Of a stretch of 64,000 bases of DNA, positions 6,422-16,864 are shown in pieces; within the stretch, counting starts at the first letter, position 1; every line of letters begins with the position of its first letter. The notes under the pieces are model-generated. The model had not been told where the DNA came from, did no database searches, and worked only from the letters and a program-made list of their open reading frames with translations. This DNA comes from Kribbella caucasensis (GTDB taxonomy: Bacteria > Actinomycetota > Actinomycetes > Propionibacteriales > Kribbellaceae), in the NCBI RefSeq assembly GCF_004361855.1, contig NZ_SNWQ01000009.1:124001-188000 (forward strand), in the 5' to 3' direction. The position numbers and the translations under genes are program-made.

Positions 6422-9226
6422 GTGGCTGACACCAGGTCAGCAGCTGGTGAGGGTTCGGAGCGCTCCGATGAGCCGGAGGTTCCGAACCGGAGTCAGCCTG
6501 CCCAGGAGCTCGCGAAGGTGATCACCGATTCCGGTGCCAAAGGCAAAGGATTCTGGCGCCGCCGGCGCCGCAAGTCCGAAGAACCCAGTACTACGCCCGC
6601 CGACAGCGGGCGCACTCCTGCCGAGACCAAGATCCCCGAGAAGGCACCCGAGATCCCCGCCACGGAAGAGCCCGCTGCGGCGGAACCGGTAGCCGCCACG
6701 GAGGAAGCCGCCTCGAAGCCCGAAGACGCCGGGGAGCCCGAGGACGCCAAGCAGCCTGAGCAGGCTGAGAAGGCCGAGTCCGGCAAGGACGAGGAGCCTG
6801 ACGACACCAAGTCGGACGAGCCGGCAAAGGCCGAGAAGCCGGCCAAGGCTGAGGAGCCCGTGAAGGCTGAGGAGCCGACGGTCGGGGTTGTCTATGAGCC
6901 TGACGAGTCGCCGGACGGGTTCCCGCTGGAATACGGCGAGATCATCGTCGGCCTGCCGAAGCAGCCGGAGAACGGCAAGCAGGAGTCCGACGAACCTGCG
7001 GAAGAAGCAGCGGAAGAAGCCGAGGAAGCACCCGCGGACCAGGAATCAGCCGAGGATGCTCCGGCCGAGGAGCAGCCGGCGACCACCGAAGCGGATGAGC
7101 CGGCGGACAAGCCTGCCGAGGAGCCCGCCGCCGAGGCTCCGGATGAGGCTCCTGCGGCTGAGGCCGACGAGACGCCTGCTGATGAGCCTGACGAATCCGC
7201 TGCCGAGGCTGACGAAGCCGGGGACGCGGCGGACGACGTACAGAAGGACCAGAAGGACGCCGAGAGCGGGTCCGAGGCGGCTGCGTCCGAGCAGGAGGCG
7301 GGCGAGGACGTAGTACCGGCGGAGGACGCAGTACCGGCGGAGGCTGAGGACACTGCGGCCGACCAGCAGGACGACGCGCCGGCCGGGGAGAGCGATGAGC
7401 CTTCTGAGGAGGGCGACGCGTCGGCTGAGGACGGCGGTGCGGCTTCCGACGAGGGTGGGGAAGAAGATGCGGAGCCTGAGCCTGAGTTGACTCCGGAGCA
7501 GGTGGCGGCGAAGGCGGCTGAGCAGCAGGCGGCGATGGTGTTGATCACCGCGCTGATGAAGCTGCGTGGCGCGTTGGCGAGCAGTTTGCTGCCGCTCGAC
7601 GTGGTGGGTGCGGACGAGGCTCGGCAGCAGCAGAAGGCGATGCTGGACCAGCTCGACGACTACATCCTGCCGCGACTCGTGCAGCTCGAGGCTCCGGTGC
7701 TCGCGGTCGTCGGCGGTTCGACCGGGGCCGGCAAGTCGACGCTGGTGAACACCCTGATCGGCCAGGTCGTCAGCGAACCCGGTGTGCTCCGGCCGACCAC
7801 CCGTTCGCCGGTGCTGATCCATCATCCCGCGGATGTCGAGTGGTTCACCGGCGATCGCGTCCTGCCTGGCATGGCTCGCTCCAGCGGCGACCGCCCGGGC
7901 GGGATGGAGGACCCGGGCCAGATCCGATTGGTTGCCGCCGACACCGTTCCGCGTGGGCTCGCGATCCTGGACGCCCCGGACATCGACTCCGTCGTCGAGT
8001 CGAACCGTGAGCTCGCCACCCAGTTGCTCGCGGCCGCTGACCTCTGGTTGTTCGTGACCACCGCCGCCCGGTATGCGGATGCCGTGCCGTGGGACTTCCT
8101 GCAGAGCGCGTCGGATCGCAGTACTGCGGTCGCCGTGGTGCTGGACCGCGCACCGTCCGACACGATCGACGACATCACCGGGCATCTCGCCCAGATGCTG
8201 CTGGAACGCGGTCTGGGCGACTCGCCGTTGTTCAGCGTCAAGGAGACGGTGGTCGACGAGCAGGGCATGCTGCCGGCCGAGACCGTTGCCTCGATCAAGG
8301 ACTGGCTGATCGACCTGGCCGCCGACGCCGAGGCCCGCACGGCCGTCGTACGGCGGACTCTGCACGGCGCCGTGACCGCGATGACGAAGAAGGCGCCCGC
8401 GTTCGCCAAGGCGGTTCGCGATCAGGCGGACACGGCCGCGGAACTCCGGACGACCGCCGAGACGGCGTACGAGCGGGCCGTGAAGGACATCGCGATCGCG
8501 ACCCAGGACGGCACCATGCTGCGGGGTGAGGTGCTCGCGCGCTGGCAGGAGTTCGTCGGTACGGGCGAACTGCTGAAGGGCTTGCAGACCAACGTCGGCC
8601 GAGTGCGGGACAAGGTCAAGGCGGCGGTCGTCGGGAAGCCGCCGCCGACCCGCGACCTCAATGACGCGGTGGAGTCCGGTCTGGAATCCCTGCTGCGTGA
8701 GCACGCCGAAGCGGCTGCCGAGCGGGCCGAGGAGTCGTGGCAGTCGACGGCCCCCGGACGCCAGCTACTGGCCGCCGGCGATCGCGACCTCGGCCGGATG
8801 TCGAAGGACTTCCCGGCCGCCGCGGGACGCGCAGTACGGGAGTGGCAGGGCTACGTTCTGGACCTGGTCCGCAAGGAGGGCGCGGACAAACGCTCGACTG
8901 CCCGGATCCTTGCCTACGGCGTCAACGGTCTCGGCCTGTCCCTGATGGTCGTCATCTTCGCCAGTACCGCGGGGGTGACCGGCGCTGAGGTGGGTGTCGG
9001 CGCCGGGACCGCGGTGGTCGGGCAGAAGCTGCTGGAGGCCGTTTTCGGCGACCAGGCGGTCCGTACGCTGGCCAAGAAGGCGCGGGAGAACCTTGACGAT
9101 AGGGTTCATGCTTTGATGGATGCAGAATTCGCCCGCTATCTGGCTGTGCTTGACCAGCATCCGGTCGACGCGGAAGCACCCAGGCAACTGACGGAGGCCG
9201 CGCGCGCGGTGGAGGACTGCACGTGA
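6422..9226 (+). CDS. Dynamin-like GTPase with long acidic N-terminal tail
   Basis: 934 residues from a GTG start. Residues about 1-355 are low-complexity, rich in Glu, Ala, Pro and Asp. The GTPase domain begins near residue 390 with P-loop GGSTGAGKST (about 430-439) and a switch-like DAPDIDSVVE. A helical region follows, with a hydrophobic hairpin near residues 835-875 that should insert in the membrane, then a short helical tail. It overlaps the next GTPase by 4 bp (GTGA), so the two are translationally coupled. Tandem membrane GTPases in this arrangement resemble the actinobacterial DynA/DynB septal dynamins. That assignment is inference; YfjP-like GTPase is the cautious alternative. Confidence 0.82.
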   Translation: MADTRSAAGEGSERSDEPEVPNRSQPAQELAKVITDSGAKGKGFWRRRRRKSEEPSTTPADSGRTPAETKIPEKAPEIPATEEPAAAEPVAATEEAASKPEDAGEPEDAKQPEQAEKAESGKDEEPDDTKSDEPAKAEKPAKAEEPVKAEEPTVGVVYEPDESPDGFPLEYGEIIVGLPKQPENGKQESDEPAEEAAEEAEEAPADQESAEDAPAEEQPATTEADEPADKPAEEPAAEAPDEAPAAEADETPADEPDESAAEADEAGDAADDVQKDQKDAESGSEAAASEQEAGEDVVPAEDAVPAEAEDTAADQQDDAPAGESDEPSEEGDASAEDGGAASDEGGEEDAEPEPELTPEQVAAKAAEQQAAMVLITALMKLRGALASSLLPLDVVGADEARQQQKAMLDQLDDYILPRLVQLEAPVLAVVGGSTGAGKSTLVNTLIGQVVSEPGVLRPTTRSPVLIHHPADVEWFTGDRVLPGMARSSGDRPGGMEDPGQIRLVAADTVPRGLAILDAPDIDSVVESNRELATQLLAAADLWLFVTTAARYADAVPWDFLQSASDRSTAVAVVLDRAPSDTIDDITGHLAQMLLERGLGDSPLFSVKETVVDEQGMLPAETVASIKDWLIDLAADAEARTAVVRRTLHGAVTAMTKKAPAFAKAVRDQADTAAELRTTAETAYERAVKDIAIATQDGTMLRGEVLARWQEFVGTGELLKGLQTNVGRVRDKVKAAVVGKPPPTRDLNDAVESGLESLLREHAEAAAERAEESWQSTAPGRQLLAAGDRDLGRMSKDFPAAAGRAVREWQGYVLDLVRKEGADKRSTARILAYGVNGLGLSLMVVIFASTAGVTGAEVGVGAGTAVVGQKLLEAVFGDQAVRTLAKKARENLDDRVHALMDAEFARYLAVLDQHPVDAEAPRQLTEAARAVEDCT

Positions 9227-10902
9227 CGGGAATCGTGGATGCGGTCAAGGGCCTGGTGAGGGGCTCTTCCGATGTCCTGACCAAAATCGAGGCGCTGGCG
9301 GAGGCCGCCGAGGCCGGTAAAGGCCGGCTGGACCAGGTGGTCCTCAGTGAGGCCGAGCAGATCGTGGACCGGGCCGGCCAGCGGCTGCGGATGTCCGGCG
9401 ACCTGACCGTCGTCGCGCTGGCCGGTGCGACCGGTTCGGGGAAGTCGTCGCTGTTCAACGCGCTGACCGGGCTCGACCTGGCCGCGATCGGGACGCGCCG
9501 GCCGACCAGCTCGATGCCGTTGGCCTGTGTCTGGGGCGAGGAACCCGCGGCCGAAGTACTGAACTGGCTGGGAATCCCGCGGCGACATCAGGTGCAGCAC
9601 CGCAGCTCGCTGGAGGACGCGCACTCGGAGGACCTCGACGGTCTGGTGCTGCTCGATCTGCCGGACCACGACTCGACCGAGGTCGAGCACCGGCTGATCG
9701 TCGACCGGCTGGTCGAGCTGGTGGACATGCTGGTGTGGGTGGTGGACCCGCAGAAGTATGCGGATGCCGCGCTGCACAACCGCTACATCAAGCCGTACGC
9801 GTCGCACTCGTCGGTGATGGCGTTCGCGCTGAACCACATGGACAAACTGACCGAGGAGCAGCAGAAGAGCTGCGTCAACGACCTCGAGCGGCTGCTGAAG
9901 GCCGACGGGCTGAAGTCGCCGACGGTCGTCGCCACGTCGGCGGTGAGCGGCGACGGGCTGGACGATCTGCGTGACCTGCTGGTCAAGCGGGTCAGCAACA
10001 AGCGCGCCGCCCGCGAGCGCCTCGCTGCTGACGTCGATCGGGTGTCCGACCGGATGGCGAGTCAGTGCGGCAACGCGAAGACGCCGCAGATCGCGAAGTC
10101 CGACATCACCGAACTCGTGGACGCCTTGTCGGACGCGAGTGGCGTTCCTGTGGTCGTTGACGCCGTACGGCGGTCGTATCTGCAACGGGCTCGGGCGGCG
10201 ACGGGCTGGCCGGTGACCAAGTGGCTCGGGCGGTTCCGGCCGGATCCGTTGCGGCGGCTGCACTTGGACCAGGTGCCGAAGCAGCAGGGCAAGGCGTTGC
10301 GGAAGTCCGCCTCCAACGAGGTGTCGATCGCGAGGTCGTCGTTGCCTGCGGCAACACCAGTGCAGCGGGCCCGGATGGACACGGCCGTGCGAACCATTAC
10401 CAACAAGGCCGCGGAAGGTTTGTCGCGGCCGTGGGCCGACTCGGTCCGCTCGGCGATCCGCCGCCGCGAGGAGTCCCTCGGGGACGAACTGGACCAGGCC
10501 GTGGCGCGGACCGACCTCGGTGCGTCGAACAACCCGGGCTGGTGGGGCGCGACCCGTTTCCTTCAGTGGGTGCTGTTCCTGGTCGCGCTGGGCGGTGCGC
10601 TGTGGCTCGCGGCGATGGCCGTGTTCGCGTACCTGCAGCTGGAGGATCCGCCGTTGCCCCGGTGGAACGGGGTGCCGTGGGCAACGATCATGCTGATCGG
10701 TGGGGTGGTGCTCGGGGTCGCGGTGTCGTTCGGCTGCCGGTTGCTGGCCGCCAGCGGTGCGAATCGGCGGGCCCGGCTGGTGGCGAAGGCGCTGCGGACC
10801 GAGCTGGAGAAGGTTGCCGACAGCCACGTTGTCGCACCGGCCGGGGAAGAGCTGGACGCCTACAGCCGCTGCCGCGACCAGCTGGCGATCGCGCGCCGCT
10901 GA
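9223..10902 (+). CDS. Dynamin-like/YfjP-type membrane GTPase
   Basis: 559 residues. The GTPase domain is N-terminal, with P-loop GATGSGKSS at about residues 67-75, a DLPDHDST G3 motif and a likely NHMD G4 motif. A helical stalk follows. Two transmembrane helices lie near residues 445-470 and 485-505, separated by a short loop, with a cytoplasmic tail of about 50 residues. Its GTG start overlaps the stop of the acidic GTPase gene upstream, so the proteins are expected in equal amounts and probably act as a heteromeric membrane-remodelling pair. Transcription ends at a 38-bp palindrome just downstream. Confidence 0.85.
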   Translation: MTGIVDAVKGLVRGSSDVLTKIEALAEAAEAGKGRLDQVVLSEAEQIVDRAGQRLRMSGDLTVVALAGATGSGKSSLFNALTGLDLAAIGTRRPTSSMPLACVWGEEPAAEVLNWLGIPRRHQVQHRSSLEDAHSEDLDGLVLLDLPDHDSTEVEHRLIVDRLVELVDMLVWVVDPQKYADAALHNRYIKPYASHSSVMAFALNHMDKLTEEQQKSCVNDLERLLKADGLKSPTVVATSAVSGDGLDDLRDLLVKRVSNKRAARERLAADVDRVSDRMASQCGNAKTPQIAKSDITELVDALSDASGVPVVVDAVRRSYLQRARAATGWPVTKWLGRFRPDPLRRLHLDQVPKQQGKALRKSASNEVSIARSSLPAATPVQRARMDTAVRTITNKAAEGLSRPWADSVRSAIRRREESLGDELDQAVARTDLGASNNPGWWGATRFLQWVLFLVALGGALWLAAMAVFAYLQLEDPPLPRWNGVPWATIMLIGGVVLGVAVSFGCRLLAASGANRRARLVAKALRTELEKVADSHVVAPAGEELDAYSRCRDQLAIARR

Positions 10903-10921
10903 CGTTCGTGGGTGTTTGCTA

Positions 10922-10959
10922 GTACGCCGGAACCACTCGCGCGAGTGGTTCCGGCGTAC
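10922..10959. terminator. Perfect 38-bp palindrome between convergent genes
   Basis: Arms 10922-10940 and 10941-10959 are exact reverse complements with no spacer. The element lies between convergent stops at 10902 and 10978, so it most likely works as a bidirectional terminator. Confidence 0.8.
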
Positions 10960-10977
10960 GGGTGATGTTGTTGCGTA

Positions 10978-11625
10978 TCAGTCCAGGTTGTCGAGGTCGA
11001 GCGTGATGCCGGGGCAGTACTGCGCCATCGCGACCTCGGCGGCCGCGCGGATCGCCTCCTCGGTCGTGGTGCCGGATGCGCGGAGCACCTTGATCCAGGC
11101 CCGGATCGACTGCTCGTTGAAGGCGATCACCTCGGGGGAGTTGGCCATCTCGACCGGGTCGAAGTCCTCGCCGACCTCGCCCGCGATGTACATGGCCAGG
11201 CCGACCAGAGCGCCGTCCCAACCGGGCCCAACGTACAGGGCTCCTTCGGTGCCGAGCTCGGGTCCGCCGGGGAACGGTGGGCCCTCCATCGAGTGCTCCA
11301 GCTCGAATTCGCATGTGTCACCCGGGCCGGCCGCCAGCCGGACCTCGAGCAGGCTGGTCGGGCCGCCGAAGGTGACCTTGTAGCGCTTGGGTGGTTCGCA
11401 CTCGAGGATCTCGCCGCTCGCGTTGCCCTCGATCTGGAAGGATCCGCCGACCTTGAGGTCCCCGTTCACCGGGGAGAACCAGCGCCGCAGCCGGTCCGGG
11501 TCGGTTAGCGCGTCCCAGACCTCCTCGACCTCCCCTTGGTAGGTCCGGCGCATCAGCACGCTGACCGCTTCACCGGTCTTGGCGACCTCACGCTGCACCG
11601 CGTTGATCTGTTCGAGGATGTCCAT
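10978..11625 (-). CDS. SRPBCC/AHSA1-domain protein
   Basis: 215 residues. Residues about 25-165 form a START/Bet v1-like Activator-of-Hsp90-homology domain (YQGEVEEVWDALTDPDRLRRWF, with the typical W..F ligand-cavity signature). The C-terminal helix after about residue 165 is longer than in the smallest members. AGGACAGCG precedes the ATG at 11625. Members bind hydrophobic ligands or act in small regulatory operons with ArsR repressors; no repressor adjoins this copy. Ligand unknown. Confidence 0.85.
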   Translation of the reverse strand: MDILEQINAVQREVAKTGEAVSVLMRRTYQGEVEEVWDALTDPDRLRRWFSPVNGDLKVGGSFQIEGNASGEILECEPPKRYKVTFGGPTSLLEVRLAAGPGDTCEFELEHSMEGPPFPGGPELGTEGALYVGPGWDGALVGLAMYIAGEVGEDFDPVEMANSPEVIAFNEQSIRAWIKVLRASGTTTEEAIRAAAEVAMAQYCPGITLDLDNLD

Positions 11626-11810
11626 CGCTGTCCTGTTCTCTCCTGGTCGGGACGTCTTCTCTGCGACCTACAATGCCGGGTCTTGCTTATATAAGTCAAG
11701 ACTGAGATACGGGTTGTCCACAGCTTCTCATTCAGCTGCCGGGGTGGGGTGCGGACAGGTGCATCTTCTCTGTGACAGCACGTTTGCGATCGAAGGGAAG
11801 TGTGTGCGGC

Positions 11811-12296
11811 ATGAGCATCGGTGAGACCTACCTGACCATGACGGGCTGGGTCGGCAGCGAGGTGAAGTTCAAGGAGGTGAACACGGGCGTCGCCCTGGCC
11901 TCGTTCCGGCTCGGCTCGAGCCCACGCCAGTTCGACCGGAGCAAGGGCGCCTGGGTCGATCGGCCGACCACCTGGTTCACCGTGGAGTGCTGGCGAACCC
12001 TGGCCCAGAACGTCCACCGATCCCTCAACCGCGGCGACCCCGTCATCGTCAACGCCCGGCTCAAAACCACCGAATGGACCGAAGACGGCGAACCCCGCTC
12101 CCGACTCGTCCTGGACGCGATCTCCGTCGGCCACGACCTGTCCCGCGGCACCACCAGGTTCACCAAGAACCAGCCCATCCACGCCGCCTCCACCGGCGGC
12201 CTCGAAGACCACATGCGAGACCTCTCCACCGAAGCCGAGACCACCGCCGCGAACAGTCCCGACGAAACCCCCTACACCACCCCGGAGGCCGCATGA
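11811..12296 (+). CDS. Single-stranded DNA-binding protein, paralogue lacking the acidic tip
   Basis: 161 residues. An OB-fold SSB domain spans about residues 5-110 (TMTGWVGSEVKF, ECWRTLAQNV, GDPVIVNARL). The tail is short and ends in TPEAA, without the conserved acidic DDDIPF-like tip that recruits repair and replication partners, so it is not the main replicative SSB. It resembles actinobacterial SsbB-type paralogues. Mycobacteria also keep an SSB-like gene beside ettA (Rv2478c-Rv2477c, from memory), supporting a conserved pairing. The ATG at 11811 is preferred because the SSB core begins right after it. Confidence 0.85.
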   Translation: MSIGETYLTMTGWVGSEVKFKEVNTGVALASFRLGSSPRQFDRSKGAWVDRPTTWFTVECWRTLAQNVHRSLNRGDPVIVNARLKTTEWTEDGEPRSRLVLDAISVGHDLSRGTTRFTKNQPIHAASTGGLEDHMRDLSTEAETTAANSPDETPYTTPEAA

Positions 12297-12377
12297 TCTC
12301 CAACCTTCAGCTACGCCCGCCGGGCCTGCGGACATGGGATACTGGCTGGGCCTGCAGCCGAGGACGGAGGGGACGCC

Positions 12378-12563
12378 GTGACAGCTGACAATGCCGAGCA
12401 CTCTGGCCGGCGGCGTGCGGTCGCCTCTCTCGATGAGCTCTTCCGGGGTTCGGTTCCAGTGGGTTCTGCGGAGGATCTCGCCAAGGACGGCGTCTTCGAT
12501 GAGGGCGAGCTGGAGGAGTTCCTCGCCGACCTGGGCGCGCTGAGGCGCGCCGACCTGGCGTGA
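12378..12563 (+). CDS. Small conserved-looking acidic protein, unknown function
   Basis: 61 residues from GTG 12378, with a strong GGAGGGG ribosome-binding site 5 bp upstream. The sequence is soluble, begins with a basic stretch (SGRRRAVASL) and ends with an acidic helix (DEGELEEFLADLGALRRADLA region). No domain recognised. It lies between the SSB-like gene and ettA on the same strand. The good Shine-Dalgarno match and clean codon use argue that it is real. Confidence 0.65.
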   Translation: MTADNAEHSGRRRAVASLDELFRGSVPVGSAEDLAKDGVFDEGELEEFLADLGALRRADLA

Positions 12564-12634
12564 GCTCGGGTGCGGTGTCCATGGGAGCGGCTCCGGTTGG
12601 GATCGGAGGGGGCGCACCGCATAGGCTCTAGCGC

Positions 12635-14317
<1,683 letters not shown>

Positions 14318-14368
14318 CCGGTGCGCGACCGGCTACGCGCACCCTGAGGCCCAATCGGCCGGCGAACT

Positions 14369-14404
14369 GTGGACCCCACCTCCCACGACGGAGGTGGGGT
14401 CCAC
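14369..14404 (+). terminator. Rho-independent-type hairpin after ettA
   Basis: A perfect 15-bp stem (14369-14383 with 14390-14404) and 6-nt loop, 52 bp after the ettA stop and upstream of the ArsR-type operon promoter. Confidence 0.85.
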
Positions 14405-14417
14405 GCATTTCGCGAAT

Positions 14418-14464
14418 TAATACTTAGCTCTTGCGCTAAGTATTAAGTCATCGCAATACTTAGC
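14418..14464. promoter_or_regulatory. Triple-half-site operator of the ArsR-type operon
   Basis: TAATACTTAGC (14418-14428) and its exact reverse complement GCTAAGTATTA (14435-14445) form an 11-bp-arm inverted repeat. A third half-site AATACTTAGC (14455-14464) ends 3 bp before the regulator ATG. The stretch is AT-rich in a GC-rich background. Position and symmetry indicate autorepression by the HTH protein that follows. Confidence 0.75.
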
Positions 14465-14467
14465 TCC

Positions 14468-14806
14468 ATGGCACAGTATTCGCCGGAGGTCGACGGTGTG
14501 TTCGTGGCCCTCGCCGATCCGACCCGGCGCGGCGTCATCCGGCGGCTCGGCCGCGGCCCGACGAGTGTGGGTGAGCTCGCCGGTGAGTTCCCGATGACAC
14601 TGCCGTCGTTCATGAAGCATGTCCGCACGCTGGAGAGCAACGGCCTGATCCGCACGGTCAAGGTCGGCCGCGTGCGCACCTGCGTGCTCAACCGCGACCG
14701 GCTCGCTCTCGTCGACGACTGGCTCGCCGAGCAGCGCCGGATCTGGGAAGACCGCACCGACCGGCTCGAACGTTTCGTCACCGATTCGCTGGAGGAACAG
14801 GCATGA
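14468..14806 (+). CDS. ArsR-family winged-helix repressor
   Basis: 112 residues, a single winged helix-turn-helix with the ArsR pattern (LADPTRRGVIRRL, then a recognition helix in TLPSFMKHVRTLESNGLI). No metal-binding cysteine motif is present, so it belongs to the metal-independent group usually paired with AHSA1/SRPBCC genes. It is first in an operon in which each gene overlaps the next by 4 bp (ATGA). A three-half-site operator lies directly upstream. Confidence 0.92.
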   Translation: MAQYSPEVDGVFVALADPTRRGVIRRLGRGPTSVGELAGEFPMTLPSFMKHVRTLESNGLIRTVKVGRVRTCVLNRDRLALVDDWLAEQRRIWEDRTDRLERFVTDSLEEQA

Positions 14807-15279
14807 ACCCGGATCTCGACCTGAAAATGGAGCGGGTCATCCGCGCTCCGCGCGCCGTGGTCTGGAGGGCATGGACAGATCCGGCCCGCTTCGCGCGGTG
14901 GTGGGTGCCGGCTCCGGCCGTGTGCCGGGTCGAACGACTGGACGTCCGGCCCGGCGGCGCCATCGTGACGCAGCTGAGCGACGACGGCGTGCGGTTCGGC
15001 CCGCATCTCGACGCCACCTTCCTCGTGGTCGACCAGCTCGAACGGCTCGTGTACACGAACGCGATTGACAGCGCCTGGCGTCCCGCGAGTCCCGCACCGG
15101 TCGCGATGACCGCCGAGATCAGCCTGGCCGATCACCCGGATGGCACGGACTACCAGATCATCGTCCGGCACGGCGATCCGGCCGCCCGGGCTCTCCACGA
15201 GGAACTCGGCTTCGCCGACGGCTGGGGTTCGGTCACCAAGCAGCTCGCCGATGTGGCGGAGAGCGAGGTCACGCGATGA
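14803..15279 (+). CDS. SRPBCC/AHSA1-domain protein
   Basis: 158 residues spanning one AHSA1 ligand-binding domain (MERVIRAPRAVVWRAWTDP, FARWWVP). It overlaps the ArsR-type regulator by 4 bp and the RibD-like gene by 4 bp. In such operons the SRPBCC protein is thought to bind a hydrophobic small molecule, but the ligand is unknown. Confidence 0.9.
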   Translation: MNPDLDLKMERVIRAPRAVVWRAWTDPARFARWWVPAPAVCRVERLDVRPGGAIVTQLSDDGVRFGPHLDATFLVVDQLERLVYTNAIDSAWRPASPAPVAMTAEISLADHPDGTDYQIIVRHGDPAARALHEELGFADGWGSVTKQLADVAESEVTR

Positions 15280-15902
15280 AGCTCGTACTGACCGAGTTCG
15301 TCTCCCTCGACGGGGTCAGCCAGGGGCCTGGTTCGCCGACTGAGGACACGAGCGACGACTTCACCCAGGGCGGCTGGCTCGTGCCCTACCTGGACGAACT
15401 CTTCGTACGGCGTACCTCCGAGTGGCTGCAGCTGGCCGACGGTCTGCTGTTCGGGCGGCGGACCTACGAGGCGTTCGCCCGAGACTGGCCACAGATCACC
15501 GACCCGGACGACCCGTACACCGAACGGATGAACTCACTGCCGAAGTACGTGGTGACCAACTCCATCACCGAGGGGACCTGGCACCCGACGACCGTGCTCC
15601 GCGGTGATCCGATCCGGACCGTCGGGGAGATCAAGACGCAACCAGGGCGGGAGCTGCAGATCCACGGGAGCGCACGACTCGGCAACGCTCTCCTGGCGGC
15701 CGGCCTCGTCGATGCGCTTCGGCTCGTCGTCGCGCCGGCCGTGATCGGTTCCGGGCGACGGCTGATCGATCACCCGAGCGGAACCGTCGGCCTCCGACTG
15801 GTCGACCACGAAGTGACGCCGCAAGGCCTGGTGCTGCTCCAGTACGAGGCTGCCGGCGCCGCCCCGGTGGCGGAGTACGAGGGCGTCACGGCCTTCGTCT
15901 AG
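15276..15902 (+). CDS. Dihydrofolate reductase-fold (RibD C-terminal) protein
   Basis: 208 residues with the RibD_C/DHFR-like fold: LTEFVSLDGVSQGP at the N-terminus, LLFGRRTYEAFARDWP, a Ser-x-Thr cofactor turn region and IHGSARLGNALLAAGLVD. Such stand-alone proteins are probable NADPH-dependent reductases of unknown substrate and often sit with ArsR and AHSA1 genes, as here. Third gene of the overlapping operon. Confidence 0.9.
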   Translation: MKLVLTEFVSLDGVSQGPGSPTEDTSDDFTQGGWLVPYLDELFVRRTSEWLQLADGLLFGRRTYEAFARDWPQITDPDDPYTERMNSLPKYVVTNSITEGTWHPTTVLRGDPIRTVGEIKTQPGRELQIHGSARLGNALLAAGLVDALRLVVAPAVIGSGRRLIDHPSGTVGLRLVDHEVTPQGLVLLQYEAAGAAPVAEYEGVTAFV

Positions 15903-15917
15903 CTGGCAGCCGGCCCG

Positions 15918-16811
15918 CTAGGCGTGCTCTCGGTGATCGGCGAGGACCTCGGCGATCACCTGGTGGTTCACCTCGACGTCGGTGTCGGAGGCCAGGGTGA
16001 TGAGGGCTTTCCAGAGGGCCCAGCCTCGGGCTCGGGACCAGGTGGCGGGGTCCTGGGCGACGGCGGTGCGGAAGGTTTCGCGGCTGTCGCCCGAGAAGAA
16101 GGTCCAGGCGATCACCAGGTCGCAGGCGGGGTCGCCGACGCCTGAGGTGCCGAAGTCGATGACCGCGGCCAGGCGACCGTCGCGGACGAGCAGGTTGCCG
16201 CTGGCGATGTCGCCGTGGAACCAGCGCGGCGTTCCGTCCCAGGTCGCGGTCAGCGCGGCATCCCAGACGGCGCGAGCCTTCTCGACCTCGATGACGCCTT
16301 CCAAAGCCGCGAGGGCCTGAACGGTTTGGTCGTGGTAGTACGCCGGTGCCGTGCCGCGATGGAAGCTGTGGGCCCCCGCCGCCGGCCCTCCGGTGGTGTC
16401 GATGCGTTGCAGGGCGAGGATGAACCCGGCGATCGACGCGGCCAGTTCGCAGAGGTCGTCGACGCGATCGTGGGCGGCCGTCTCGCCGTCCAGCCAGCGT
16501 CGGATCGCCCATTCATGCGGGTAGCCCTCACCCGGCTCTCCCTTGGCCACCGCCTCAGGGATCGCGACGGGCAATGACGGAGCCAGGATCGGCAGCCACT
16601 GGTGTTCCTTACCAACCGCGGCTGCGTAGCTCTCGTGCGTCGGCAGCCGCACGGTCAGGTCTTCGCCCAGCCGGTACGTGCGGTTGTCCCAGCCGTCGAC
16701 CTTGACCGGCGTCACCGGCAGGCCCTTCCACTGCGGGAACTGGGCAGCGATCAGCCGCTTCACCAGCTCCGCGTCGATCCCGGCCCGACCATCCACATGC
16801 GAGTTCACCAC
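15918..16811 (-). CDS. Aminoglycoside phosphotransferase-family kinase
   Basis: 297 residues with the APH fold. The catalytic loop is HGDIASGNLL and the metal-binding DFG-like motif is VIDFGTSGVGDPACDL. A Lys-containing N-lobe is present, but the glycine-rich loop is weak, as in many environmental homologues. Substrates in this family range from antibiotics to choline and homoserine, so resistance cannot be assumed. Convergent with the RibD-like gene (15 bp apart). Confidence 0.88.
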   Translation of the reverse strand: MVNSHVDGRAGIDAELVKRLIAAQFPQWKGLPVTPVKVDGWDNRTYRLGEDLTVRLPTHESYAAAVGKEHQWLPILAPSLPVAIPEAVAKGEPGEGYPHEWAIRRWLDGETAAHDRVDDLCELAASIAGFILALQRIDTTGGPAAGAHSFHRGTAPAYYHDQTVQALAALEGVIEVEKARAVWDAALTATWDGTPRWFHGDIASGNLLVRDGRLAAVIDFGTSGVGDPACDLVIAWTFFSGDSRETFRTAVAQDPATWSRARGWALWKALITLASDTDVEVNHQVIAEVLADHREHA

Positions 16812-16864
16812 GGCCCGGGATTCTGCCGGGCGCCCAGAGCCCTCCGCAAAGCGTTTTCAGACCC

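Noticed and set aside
15918-16811. An antibiotic-resistance gene
   Set aside because: The kinase fold is clear, but this family has many non-resistance members and no resistance neighbours or mobile elements are near.
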